Below are positions 18,456-26,820 of a stretch of 64,000 bases of DNA, piece after piece (the stretch's first letter is position 1; the number at the start of each line of letters is the position of its first letter). Location: the NCBI RefSeq assembly GCF_003259435.1, contig NZ_QLMA01000006.1, positions 248,001 to 312,000 on the forward strand, in the 5' to 3' direction. Under the pieces are notes generated by a model, which was given only the letters and a program-made list of their open reading frames with translations, was not told where the DNA came from and searched no databases. This stretch comes from Chitinophaga dinghuensis. Lineage in GTDB: Bacteria; Bacteroidota; Bacteroidia; Chitinophagales; Chitinophagaceae. Both the position numbers and the translations under genes were made by a program.

Positions 18456-18902
18456 TTATTTTACCTCCGGCAGATAATGCAGGGGAATAGCAATCCTGTT
18501 CCAGCTATTAATAGCGATAATCATCATTATTATTTGAGCAGTTCCGTCCACATCAAAATATTTCACTACTTCCTGGTAAGTTGCTTCACTCAGACCGTTC
18601 TTGCTGATTTCAGTGATCTCTTCAGTGATTGCAAGAATAGCACGCTCTTCAGGGGTATATACCTGCGCTTCTCTCCACGCATTGAGTAAATAAATTCTGG
18701 CTTCCGTTTCGCCATATTTGCGGGCATCTGCGGTATGCATATTGATACAGAAAGCACATTTGTTGATCTGAGAAGCCCGGATCTTTATCAATTCTTTCTG
18801 AATAGGAGTTAATTTGGAGTTGGCATGTAATGCTTCTACAGCAGACAAAGCTTTATAGGCTTCAGGGTAAACTTTTGCCATATTGAATCTTAATGCTTCC
18901 AT
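18456..18902 (-). CDS. Carboxymuconolactone decarboxylase / AhpD-like protein
   Basis: The protein has 148 residues. It has the AhpD-like core with redox pair CAFCINMH (Cys about 50 and 53) followed by the helix TADARKYGETEARIYLL. Such proteins act as alkylhydroperoxidase-like disulfide reductases in oxidative stress defence. In many bacteria a gene of this family lies divergent to a GntR/MocR-type regulator, as here, and is its target. A minus-strand TACATTTG (18947-18940) fits the -7 consensus, and the operator repeats lie just upstream. Confidence 0.9.
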   Translation of the reverse strand: MEALRFNMAKVYPEAYKALSAVEALHANSKLTPIQKELIKIRASQINKCAFCINMHTADARKYGETEARIYLLNAWREAQVYTPEERAILAITEEITEISKNGLSEATYQEVVKYFDVDGTAQIIMMIIAINSWNRIAIPLHYLPEVK

Positions 18903-18953
18903 AACTATTGTTCGTCTTTTGTTTTATGAATTAATGATACAAATGTATATTTG

Positions 18954-19002
18954 ATCTGGACTATTCAGGTAGTCCACTTATTAATTCATAAGTAGTCCAG
19001 AT
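18954..19002. promoter_or_regulatory. MocR-type operator: three TAGTCC repeats in the divergent promoter
   Basis: TAGTCC occurs in plus orientation at 18970-18975 and 18993-18998, and inverted (GGACTA) at 18958-18963. The outer pair is a 10-bp inverted repeat, ATCTGGACTA (18954-18963) with TAGTCCAGAT (18993-19002). One direct repeat pair (23 bp apart) plus an inverted copy is the arrangement described for PdxR/GabR-like regulators. The last repeat overlaps the ATG of the regulator gene at 19001, which implies autoregulation and perhaps a leaderless transcript. Confidence 0.65.
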
Positions 19003-20464
19003 GCTGCCATATAAAACCTTGCTTCGAATAGATAAATCCAGTCGTCAGGCGGTTTATCTCCAAATCGCCGGTCAATTCATTGGACTGATCCAGGATGGCC
19101 TGATTCAACCGGGAACTTATCTGCCAGGGAGTCGTGTGCTGGCGGAATTACTGGACCTGCACCGTAAAACAGTTATAGCTGCCTATGACGAATTACAGGC
19201 ACAGGATTGGATCACCGCGATTCCCCGAAAAGGAATGATGGTATCTGAGAATTTACCGGAAATAAAACCTCGTTCTTATAATAACGGACTGCATGCCTAC
19301 GCGGAGGGACCGCAGTTTCCCATATATGAGGCACCCACATTACCTGTTCTAAGAAGTAATCAGCCTTCAAAACTGGTGATCAATGATGGTTTCCCGGATG
19401 CGCGACTCGCTCCGCTGGATGAATGGGCCCGTGAATGCAGGTCCATTATTCAACGACCAGCCTATCATAAATACCTGGCCTTCGGTCCCGCAGAAGGCAA
19501 TATGCGGTTGCGGAAGGAAATGCTGAAATACCTCGCCGATACAAGAGGATTAAATATCCGCGAGGAAAATGTTATGATCACCAGAGGGGCACAAATGAGT
19601 ATATATCTCGCTGCCGCGATGATTATCCAGAAAGGGGATCATATTATAGTGGGGAGTCCGAATTATTTTTATGCAGACCTGGCATTTGAACAACTGGGGG
19701 CGCATATCATTCGAGTGCCAGTGGATGAGGATGGGATAGACACGGACATGGTGGAGCAGTTATGCCGCACTAAGAAAATTAAAATGCTCTATATCATCAG
19801 TCATCATCATCATCCCACCACTGTTACCCTCAGCGCAGAACGGAGGATGAAATTATTGGAGATCATCCGCAAACATAAACTGGCTGTCATTGAAGATGAT
19901 TATGATTTCGATTTCCACTACTCAGCTGCGCCCATAGTGCCATTGGCCAGTGCAGACCATGGAGGAAATGTAATCTATGTAGGCTCCTTTACCAAGTCGC
20001 TCGGACTGTCTCTCCGCATCGGTTTTATGATCGCGCCGGAAAAGTTTATCCGGAAAACAGCGGCACTGCGTAGATTAATGGACCTTGGCGGCGATAATCT
20101 GGTAGAAGAAGCCCTGGCCGGCATGCTGGAAAATGGCACGATCACCAGGCATCTGAAGAAAGCCAACAAACTCTATTGGGAACGGCGGGATCTGGCTGGG
20201 GAACTCCTTATCAGGCATCTGCCCGATGAGGTGAGTTTCCGGCTGCCGCAGGGAGGAATGGCTATCTGGTTACAATTTGCCAAACACCTGAAATTACCTG
20301 TAGTAGCCGACAAAGCCGCCGAACTAGGTCTTTCCATGACCTATGGCTATCATTATGCCTATAAATCAAAACCGCATAATGGCATGCGCTTTGGCTTCGC
20401 TTCGCTCAATAACAGGGAACTGGTAAGTGTAGTCCAGTTGTTGGCAAAAGCTGTAAAGTCTTAG
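19001..20464 (+). CDS. MocR/PdxR-type regulator (GntR winged helix fused to PLP aminotransferase domain)
   Basis: The protein has 487 residues. The N-terminal GntR winged helix (about 12-78) shows IQPGTYLPGSRVLAELLDLH and KTVIAAYDELQAQDWI. The C-terminal fold type I aminotransferase domain (about 110-487) holds the PLP-binding region SFTKSLGLSLRIGFMIAP (Schiff-base Lys about residue 330) and EDDYDFDFHY. MocR proteins sense PLP or amino-acid-like ligands and usually control a divergent gene. The AhpD-like gene begins 98 bp away in the opposite direction, with operator repeats between. The 3' end overlaps the convergent methyltransferase gene by 4 bp. Confidence 0.94.
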   Translation: MLPYKTLLRIDKSSRQAVYLQIAGQFIGLIQDGLIQPGTYLPGSRVLAELLDLHRKTVIAAYDELQAQDWITAIPRKGMMVSENLPEIKPRSYNNGLHAYAEGPQFPIYEAPTLPVLRSNQPSKLVINDGFPDARLAPLDEWARECRSIIQRPAYHKYLAFGPAEGNMRLRKEMLKYLADTRGLNIREENVMITRGAQMSIYLAAAMIIQKGDHIIVGSPNYFYADLAFEQLGAHIIRVPVDEDGIDTDMVEQLCRTKKIKMLYIISHHHHPTTVTLSAERRMKLLEIIRKHKLAVIEDDYDFDFHYSAAPIVPLASADHGGNVIYVGSFTKSLGLSLRIGFMIAPEKFIRKTAALRRLMDLGGDNLVEEALAGMLENGTITRHLKKANKLYWERRDLAGELLIRHLPDEVSFRLPQGGMAIWLQFAKHLKLPVVADKAAELGLSMTYGYHYAYKSKPHNGMRFGFASLNNRELVSVVQLLAKAVKS

Positions 20465-21330
20465 CCAATAGGCTTTAATCGCCAGGTAGCACGGGATTTT
20501 TTCCTGGACTTTACCTTTTCCATTTGCTCCGGGGTTAAAGATTTCAGGAAATAGGGGAGACTGCTCAATCGGGAGCTGTCTTTCTCTGCTTCTTTATCTA
20601 TTTCAAATCCCATCTCCGTGAAAAATTCTTTTGCACTTTCGAAGGTCTCAAATTTTTTCTCCTCAATATTGTGCGCCTTCAGAAAGGCCATCAGCGGATC
20701 ATCCGGGCGGGAGTACAACTTGGCGGTAAATGCTGGCTCATCGCGGGTGTAGATGTCGGCCGTAATCCAGTACCCGCCTCGTTTTTGCAGGATGCGGTGT
20801 ATGATCTGGCATAGCTGTTTCTTTTCCTCCGGATCGAGGTACATCAGCAAGCCTTCGTTTACAATTACCAGCGGACCGGGTGGGAATTTCGCAACGATGG
20901 CTTCGAAAGCAATTTCATCCAAAGCATTCAGTGGCAATACTTCGAGGTGGCCTGCCAGCGGGCCGGGATGTAACTGTTCCAGCAGTGCCTGCTTAGTGGA
21001 AATGAGGTCCGGCAGATCCGTGTCTATATAAAAATATTCCGAATTTTCCGCTGTTTTTAATCCCCGGAAAGAGAAGCCAGAAGAGAGTTCCAGTATATTA
21101 TGAATCGGCAGATCTTCCAATAGCTGGTTGATACTCCAATAGCGATCTTCAAAATGCATGACCCTGCCCCAAAAGTAGGGGTGCTTTACTTCAAAATCCG
21201 GTGTAAAGGGCTCAGGCGCATGTACGAGAGTCGCTGCTTCCAGGGCATAAGGGATTTTTGTCACACTTTTCAGGAACAATAATCCTTTTGCAGATGGACT
21301 AATAGTATTATAATCGCGGGGTGCAGGCAT
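20461..21330 (-). CDS. LCM-family class I SAM-dependent methyltransferase
   Basis: The protein has 289 residues. It has the leucine carboxyl methyltransferase (PF04072)-like layout: MPAPRDYNTISPSAKGLLFL at the start, the SAM motif NILELSSGFSFRGL (about 97-110), the acidic loop YFYIDTDLPDLISTK and NEGLLMYLDPEEKKQL. Bacterial members methylate carboxyl groups of unknown small molecules or polyketides. The extreme C-terminus is Lys/Arg-rich. It is transcribed toward the MocR gene and preceded by the signal peptidase terminator, so it probably has its own promoter. Confidence 0.85.
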   Translation of the reverse strand: MPAPRDYNTISPSAKGLLFLKSVTKIPYALEAATLVHAPEPFTPDFEVKHPYFWGRVMHFEDRYWSINQLLEDLPIHNILELSSGFSFRGLKTAENSEYFYIDTDLPDLISTKQALLEQLHPGPLAGHLEVLPLNALDEIAFEAIVAKFPPGPLVIVNEGLLMYLDPEEKKQLCQIIHRILQKRGGYWITADIYTRDEPAFTAKLYSRPDDPLMAFLKAHNIEEKKFETFESAKEFFTEMGFEIDKEAEKDSSRLSSLPYFLKSLTPEQMEKVKSRKKSRATWRLKPIG

Positions 21331-21350
21331 ATATCTGATTTTCAGTATGT

Positions 21351-21389
21351 AAAAATAAGAAAGCCATTCCTCAAACAGAAGAATGGCTT
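21351..21389 (-). terminator. Rho-independent terminator of the signal peptidase gene
   Basis: On the minus strand AAGCCATTC pairs with GAATGGCTT (9-bp stem, 21389-21381 with 21369-21361) around an 11-nt loop, followed by the U-rich TCTTATTTTT. It lies 37 bp after the stop of the signal peptidase gene. Confidence 0.75.
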
Positions 21390-21425
21390 TGGAAAAAATA
21401 GCATGATTCCGTAATTAGCTTGCTA

Positions 21426-22601
21426 TTACCGGATGGCTCTCAGCAGGCGGCTCCAGCGGATGCCTTCAGGATCATAACTCATCCAGGTAATCCATGCCTT
21501 ACCCACCAGGTGATCTTCCGGTAAGAATCCCCAGTAGCGGGAATCAATGGAATTATGGCGGTTATCGCCCATCACCCAGTAGTAATTCATTTTGAAAGTA
21601 TAGGAAGTCGCAGGCTGTCCGTTTATAATGAACTGACCATTTTCTTCTTTCAGGTCATTATGTTCATATATTCGGATGATACGGCGGTATAACGGCATAT
21701 TAGCACTGGTAAGTTGGACGGTTGTTCCTTTGGCCGGAACTACCACCGGTCCAAAATTATCCAGGTTCCAGTGAAACTGGGCGGTATCGTTTGGAAACAG
21801 CGCCGGATCAGCTATGGACTGGTCTGTATAAGGTGTAATGTTTTGTATAGCAGGCCAGTTTTTCATGGCTTGAACATCTGTTGTACTGAGATTACATACA
21901 TATTGACCTGGTTGCCCTGTAGGCATAGGTTCATCAATGATGCCCATTTCTTTCAGTCGAACGGGGTTCAGCGCTTCGCCGCTGGTCTGCACCAGGTATT
22001 GCATTTCCGCAGTCGGAGCATTGAATCCAGGTTGGTGATTGACACTCACCACGCTATTGGCGATAGAAATAGTGTCTCCGGGAATACCCACACAGCGCTT
22101 GATAATATTTTCACGTTTGTCTACCGGTCTAACGAGGATATGGAATTGGTTCCAGACTTGTTCGCGGCCCAGCTGGCGCACTAATTCGTAGTAGCTTGTA
22201 CTTTGTTCCACTTCCAGGGCCACTGTATCGCCTGGAGGGAGATTGAAAACAACAATATCGTTTCTGCTGACAGAAGAAAACCCTGGCAGACGTTTATATG
22301 GCAGTTCCCATGCCGTGCTATAGGAGGGCATGGAGGTGGTAAAAGGCATCTTGTTGTGTACCAGCGGGATAGCGAGGGGTGTCATCGGCAAACGTGGCCC
22401 GTAGGTAATTTTACTAACAAAAAGGTAGTCATTGATCAACAGCGTACGTTCCATAGAACCCGAAGGAATACAATAAGCTTCGAAAATAAACATCCGGATA
22501 ATGGTAGCCGCAACAATGGCAAACAAGCCAGCATTGAGCCATTCCCGTATTACGGATTTCTTTTTAGCAGTAGTCGGGCGTTCGCGTCCGAAGAGTTTCA
22601 T
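21426..22601 (-). CDS. lepB: Signal peptidase I (S26 family)
   Basis: The ATG at 22601 (MKLFGRERPTT) is preferred over the ATG at 22649, since it gives a short basic N-terminus before the membrane anchor (about 22-41). The protein has 391 residues, longer than the 324 of E. coli LepB, as usual in Bacteroidota. The catalytic Ser49 lies in IPSGSMERTLL and the general-base Lys168 in IIKRCVGIPGDTISI. The C-terminal box YYWVMGDNRHNSIDSRYWG is intact. It removes signal peptides from secreted proteins at the inner membrane; the many lipoproteins here would use Lsp instead. Confidence 0.96.
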   Translation of the reverse strand: MKLFGRERPTTAKKKSVIREWLNAGLFAIVAATIIRMFIFEAYCIPSGSMERTLLINDYLFVSKITYGPRLPMTPLAIPLVHNKMPFTTSMPSYSTAWELPYKRLPGFSSVSRNDIVVFNLPPGDTVALEVEQSTSYYELVRQLGREQVWNQFHILVRPVDKRENIIKRCVGIPGDTISIANSVVSVNHQPGFNAPTAEMQYLVQTSGEALNPVRLKEMGIIDEPMPTGQPGQYVCNLSTTDVQAMKNWPAIQNITPYTDQSIADPALFPNDTAQFHWNLDNFGPVVVPAKGTTVQLTSANMPLYRRIIRIYEHNDLKEENGQFIINGQPATSYTFKMNYYWVMGDNRHNSIDSRYWGFLPEDHLVGKAWITWMSYDPEGIRWSRLLRAIR

Positions 22602-22747
22602 ATGGAATAATTTACCTGCCAATTTCGGGGAAAAAACCCGAATTGTCACCTTATTATTACCGGCGGTGGTTTTTGCTGGTGTATGGCGGATAATTTCTTA
22701 TCTTCGTACCGACCCGAATTCCCCGGTTAAAAAAAGGGTCAATGCAT

Positions 22748-23200
22748 ATGGCAAAATCACAGGAAACCTTCGGCAAAAAAGATCTTGAGAAAAAGAAACA
22801 GCAAAAAAAGCAAGAGAAGGAAGAGAAAAAGGCAGAACGCCAGGCTAACAAGAACAAAGGAAAAAGCCTGGAAGATATGATGGCTTATCTGGATGAAAAT
22901 GGTAATCTCACCAGTACGCCACCTGATCCTTCTAAACGTAAGGAAGTAAACGTTGAAGATATACAAATTGGTGTAGCAAGACAGGTGGAAGAAGAGGTAG
23001 ATCCTATTCACAATGGCGTAGTGACTTTCTTTAACGAGTCAAAAGGTTATGGCTTCATTAAAGATTCCCGCAGCCAGGAAAGTTACTTTGTTCACATTAA
23101 GGAAGCGCTGGATCAGCTTAAAGAGCATGCAAAAGTGACTTTTGAAGTTGGCAATGGTCCAAAAGGTCCGGTAGCGTTAAGAGTAAAACTCGCTAAGTAA
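22748..23200 (+). CDS. Cold-shock domain protein with charged N-terminal coiled coil
   Basis: The ATG at 22742 would add two residues; the ATG at 22748 (MAKSQETFGKKDLEKKKQQK) is the common form. The protein has 150 residues. Residues about 10-45 are a Lys/Glu-rich helix, and the C-terminal 65 residues are a cold-shock domain with RNP1-like SKGYGFIKD and RNP2-like SYFVHI. These proteins bind single-stranded RNA and act as chaperones or regulators. The gene is divergent from lepB. The upstream TATCTTCG (about 22697) is a near match to the -7 element. Confidence 0.93.
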   Translation: MAKSQETFGKKDLEKKKQQKKQEKEEKKAERQANKNKGKSLEDMMAYLDENGNLTSTPPDPSKRKEVNVEDIQIGVARQVEEEVDPIHNGVVTFFNESKGYGFIKDSRSQESYFVHIKEALDQLKEHAKVTFEVGNGPKGPVALRVKLAK

Positions 23201-23221
23201 CTTCCAGAATTATCAAGTGCA

Positions 23222-23245
23222 GGCAGGCGGGGAGCACCGTCTGCC
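23222..23245 (+). terminator. Weak hairpin after the cold-shock gene
   Basis: GGCAGGCGG (23222-23230) pairs with CCGTCTGCC (23237-23245) with one mismatch, about 20 bp after the stop. There is no T tract after it, so termination here is uncertain. Confidence 0.35.
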
Positions 23246-23367
23246 AGTTACAACTTTCCCTCACTCCCCCTTTCTTCCCATACCACCGTATATCTGCTAA
23301 ACCTGTATTTTTTACTGAGGTAAACCCATGTGTCAGATGGTTTACCCGAGAATGTATCTGCCCACGT

Positions 23368-25338
23368 ATGGAAAATAATTTTGATACAGCGTCCACTGTA
23401 CCTGGTATTCCACCACATTTCGAAGCGGAACTGCAAAATGCAGGGATTGACTGTCACGCTATTCTCGAGGCTTTTCCAGCCGCGGCCTGGCTATGTGACC
23501 GTAACGGATTTGTACGGGTAATAAACCGGCATGCGGTAAGTCTCGCCGGAAGAATGCCCCGGCTGGGTGAAGACCAATGGTGTATCAGCGTCCGCAGTTA
23601 TTCCCCCAATGGTAAATTATTATTGCCCGCGGAAACCCCTGCAGCCTATACCTGGTTACATCAGGAACCCTGTCAGGGAAAGGCGGTCATCATGGAAAAG
23701 AAAGATGGTAGCCGCAGAATGGTGAAAATTAACACCCATCTGTTACGCGGGAATAACCGTCAGCCGGTGGCGGTGCTATGTGTTGCCAGTCCCACCGCAA
23801 CGATATATAACGACCAACATTCCCTCCTCGCGGCGATTGTAGCAGATACCTCGGATGCCGTATACAGTGTCTCACAGGAAGGGTTCTTTACTACCTGGAA
23901 CAAAGGAGCAGAAACGATTTTCGGCTATACAGAAACAGAGGTACTGGGCAAACATATCAGTATGATCATTCCTCCTGACCAGGCAGCGGAATTCCAGCAA
24001 CTGCGACTGAAAATCTCCCTGGGCGAGCAAATTAATCACCATATTACCAAACGATTATCCCGGGATGGTCGTACGCTGAACCTGGTACTAACTGTATCGC
24101 CTATACGCGTTTCCGGAGAATTGCAAGGCGTATCTGTCTTTGCCCGGGAATTCACTCCCATCAATCGTTTACAACAACTGGTACAGGAAGGAGAGGAGCG
24201 CTTTCGTCAGGCGGTAGCAGCTACCAACCTGGGCACCTGGGACCTGGATTTCCTGACGGAGCATTTCCAACTTTCGGCCGTTGGCAGAGCCACTTTCGGA
24301 TTCTCTGCCACTATGCCGGTAAACCTACATATGCTGTACAGCCGTATCTGTCCGGAATACCTGACAGTCGTGAAAAAGTCCGTTGCTACCGCAATTGCAG
24401 ATAATAAGAAAGGTTATTTTGATATAACATTTCCTATTTACCGCTATGACGATAACGCCACCCGATGGCTCAACATGCGCGGACACGCCTACTTCAATGA
24501 AAGAGAAGAAGCAGAGCGCATAATAGGCACTATACTGGATATTACCCTCACGCATCAACTGACGGCAGAACTGGAAGATACCGTTCGTAGCAGAACGATT
24601 GAACTGGAAAGGACCGTCAAAATGCTGGAGCATTCCAATGAAGAACTGCGGGAATTTGCCCATCTGGCCAGCCATGATCTGCAGATCCCCATCCAGAATA
24701 TACAAACCTATGCTGCTGCAGGCAAAGCTCAGGAAGAAGCAGGAATGTTGGCCATGCCCTGGCTGGAAAGGATTTCAGGGACCGCCAACCGTATGTCGGC
24801 CCTCATTGCGGAAGTACTGGCCTGGTCTGGATTACCACAGACAGATGCTGCCATGACCACCGTAGATCTCCAACAGATTATGGAAACGGTATTACAGGAT
24901 TTAGGGCCGATGATCAGTGAGAGAAAAGCGGATATACACTGCGATAACCTGCCATGTATCCGAGGGATGCATCTACCATTATACCGACTCTTTCAAAATA
25001 TTTTGAGTAATTCACTGAAGTTCTCCAAACGCCAGCCGTTACTGTCTGTCACCGCCCAGGTACTGACAGATGGGGCGCAATTATCTGTTCCTGGATTGGA
25101 ACCAGGCGTTCGCTATCTTAGATTAAGATTTACTGATAATGGCGTAGGGTTTGATCCCAATATCGCGGAAAAAATATTTGAAAGGTTCTACCGAGGACCT
25201 CACCAGGAAAGCTATACTGGTAACGGAATAGGCCTGGCGGTATGCCGGCGGATAGCCGAGATGCACGGAGGTAAGATCTATGCATCCAGCGAGGTGGGAG
25301 CAGGCACACGGATCGACGTCTTCCTGCCAGCTATATAA
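23368..25338 (+). CDS. PAS-domain sensor histidine kinase, soluble
   Basis: The protein has 656 residues with no membrane segment. Three PAS-like domains are visible: about 30-140 (AFPAAAWLCDRNGFVRVINR), 152-262 (TSDAVYSVSQEGFFTTWNKG) and 277-395 (AATNLGTWDLDF). A coiled linker leads to HisKA with phospho-acceptor His436 in ASHDLQIPIQNI. The ATPase domain has N box FQNILSNSL (542-550), G1 DNGVGFD (590-596) and G2 GNGIGLAV (618-625). It would sense a cytoplasmic signal and phosphorylate a response regulator. No regulator gene is adjacent, so the partner is elsewhere. Confidence 0.95.
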   Translation: MENNFDTASTVPGIPPHFEAELQNAGIDCHAILEAFPAAAWLCDRNGFVRVINRHAVSLAGRMPRLGEDQWCISVRSYSPNGKLLLPAETPAAYTWLHQEPCQGKAVIMEKKDGSRRMVKINTHLLRGNNRQPVAVLCVASPTATIYNDQHSLLAAIVADTSDAVYSVSQEGFFTTWNKGAETIFGYTETEVLGKHISMIIPPDQAAEFQQLRLKISLGEQINHHITKRLSRDGRTLNLVLTVSPIRVSGELQGVSVFAREFTPINRLQQLVQEGEERFRQAVAATNLGTWDLDFLTEHFQLSAVGRATFGFSATMPVNLHMLYSRICPEYLTVVKKSVATAIADNKKGYFDITFPIYRYDDNATRWLNMRGHAYFNEREEAERIIGTILDITLTHQLTAELEDTVRSRTIELERTVKMLEHSNEELREFAHLASHDLQIPIQNIQTYAAAGKAQEEAGMLAMPWLERISGTANRMSALIAEVLAWSGLPQTDAAMTTVDLQQIMETVLQDLGPMISERKADIHCDNLPCIRGMHLPLYRLFQNILSNSLKFSKRQPLLSVTAQVLTDGAQLSVPGLEPGVRYLRLRFTDNGVGFDPNIAEKIFERFYRGPHQESYTGNGIGLAVCRRIAEMHGGKIYASSEVGAGTRIDVFLPAI

Positions 25339-25403
25339 TTTAAAAAATTTCATGCCAATGCTGCAAAAACTAATGTATCTTTCCTCCCATACTTAATTAT
25401 TTT

Positions 25404-25859
25404 ATGATTCTTGATACATTAGACCGTGCTACGCTTTATCATGTGCTGGGAGCGAAATTTGAAAAAGCATTTGACTATCTCCGCCAGACAGATTTCAGTA
25501 AAGTAGAAAAAGGGAAATACGAAATAGATGGCGACCATATTTTCGCGATTGTAAATGAATATGACAGCATTGAAGAGGCAGGAGAACAAATGGAAGCCCA
25601 CCGTAAATACATCGATATTCAATATGTAGTGAGTGGCGAAGAGCGGATTGGACATGATTTTTTGGGAGATAAAAGTCCGTCGAAAGCATATTCTGAAACG
25701 GAAGACTATATGCTGTTTGCTGAGAAACCATCCTTTTATACGCACCTGAAAGCGGGCCAGTTTGCAGTATTTTTTCCAACTGATCTGCATATGCCAAATT
25801 TACGTATAGCCGGTCCCGTAGCCGTTAAAAAAATAGTAATTAAAATAAGTGTAGCCTGA
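25404..25859 (+). CDS. YhcH/YjgK/YiaL family protein (DUF386)
   Basis: The protein has 151 residues. It carries the family pattern: AFDYLRQTDFSKVEKGKYEI, EAHRKYIDIQYVVSGEERI and FAVFFPTDLHMPNLRI, with the His/Glu/His residues that bind a metal in the cupin-like barrel. E. coli relatives are linked to sialic acid and other sugar-acid metabolism. Its stop overlaps the ATG of the next gene by one base (TGATG), so the two are translationally coupled. Confidence 0.93.
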   Translation: MILDTLDRATLYHVLGAKFEKAFDYLRQTDFSKVEKGKYEIDGDHIFAIVNEYDSIEEAGEQMEAHRKYIDIQYVVSGEERIGHDFLGDKSPSKAYSETEDYMLFAEKPSFYTHLKAGQFAVFFPTDLHMPNLRIAGPVAVKKIVIKISVA

Positions 25860-26341
25860 TGGAAATTACATTCAGGAATATCCTTCCCGAGGATAATCCG
25901 TTATTGGCCAGCATTATCCGCAGGGGGATAGAAGAGTTTGATGTGCCAACAGAGGGAACTGCTCACTCAGATCCGACTACAGATAATCTGTTTCAGCTTT
26001 TTCAAACGCCAGGTTCCTATTATTGTGTAGCAGTATTGGGAGACACGGTTATTGGCGGTTGCGGTATTTACCCAACGCCAGGATTACCGGAAGGTTGTGC
26101 GGAACTGGTGCGTTTTTTTCTGTCGCCTGCGGCGAGAGGAAAGGGCTTAGGCGTTAAATTGCTGGAGGAGAGTTATGCAGCCGCCCGCAAGGCAGGTTAT
26201 ACCTCCCTGTACCTGGAATCATTTCCTGAAATGGCCAGGGCAGTAGCGATGTATGAAAAAAATGGATTCAAGTATTTGCCGGCGCCATTAGGCAATTCAG
26301 GTCATATTGCCTGTACTGTCTGGATGCTGAAAGAAATTTAA
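25859..26341 (+). CDS. GNAT family N-acetyltransferase
   Basis: The protein has 160 residues. The acetyl-CoA loop is LSPAARGKGLGVKLLEESYA (about 90-108), preceded by GCAELVRFF and followed by LYLESFPEMARAVAMYEKNGF. The substrate is unknown. It starts on the last base of the YhcH-family gene and lies three bases before the yccF gene, so all three form an operon. Confidence 0.92.
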   Translation: MEITFRNILPEDNPLLASIIRRGIEEFDVPTEGTAHSDPTTDNLFQLFQTPGSYYCVAVLGDTVIGGCGIYPTPGLPEGCAELVRFFLSPAARGKGLGVKLLEESYAAARKAGYTSLYLESFPEMARAVAMYEKNGFKYLPAPLGNSGHIACTVWMLKEI

Positions 26342-26344
26342 CAA

Positions 26345-26713
26345 ATGAGTTTAATAGGAAATTTAATCTGGCTGATTTTCGGCGGCTTCTTCTGCGCCAT
26401 GGGATATTTCGTGGTGGGTTTTGGATATTGCCTAACTATCATTGGGATACCCTTTGGTATACAATGCTTTAAAATCGGACTTCTGACCCTAATGCCCTTT
26501 GGCTCCCAGGTGAGGGAAAGGCAGCAGCCAGTGGGCTGTTTGTCTACCATATTCAATATCATCTGGATATTCACCGGAGGTATATGGATTGCTCTAGGCC
26601 ATTTGATATTCGGCCTCCTGTTGTCCATTACCATTATCGGGATTCCCTTTGCCAGACAGCATTTTAAACTACTTACACTGACATTCGCACCGTTTGGAAA
26701 AGAAGTATATTAA
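26345..26713 (+). CDS. yccF: YccF domain-containing inner membrane protein (DUF307)
   Basis: The protein has 122 residues. It contains the duplicated YccF unit: two copies of a hydrophobic helix followed by ITIIGIPFGIQCFKIGLLTL and ITIIGIPFARQHFKLLTLTF, each preceded by GGFFCAMGYFVVG or GGIWIALGHLIFG. The Pro/Gly-rich turn repeats are the family mark. It is a predicted inner membrane protein of unknown function. It is the last gene before a strong bidirectional terminator. Confidence 0.93.
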   Translation: MSLIGNLIWLIFGGFFCAMGYFVVGFGYCLTIIGIPFGIQCFKIGLLTLMPFGSQVRERQQPVGCLSTIFNIIWIFTGGIWIALGHLIFGLLLSITIIGIPFARQHFKLLTLTFAPFGKEVY

Positions 26714-26737
26714 GATATTATTCCTTCAGGGCATAAA

Positions 26738-26790
26738 GTTATAAAATAGAAAACCCGGCAAGTCACTTGCCGGGTTTTCTATTTTATAAC
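26738..26790. terminator. Bidirectional terminator, perfect 24-bp inverted repeat
   Basis: Arms at 26738-26761 and 26767-26790 are perfectly complementary with a 5-nt loop. The core is ACCCGGCAA/TTGCCGGGT, and each outer part gives T-rich tails on both strands. It lies between the convergent yccF and DUF5074 genes. Confidence 0.92.
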
Positions 26791-26820
26791 CGCATTATTA
26801 ATTAAAACCAGGTCATCCGA

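Noticed and set aside
23201..23367. GC-rich stretch after the cold-shock gene as a possible small RNA
   Set aside because: One imperfect hairpin without T tract and no promoter; not enough to call an RNA gene.
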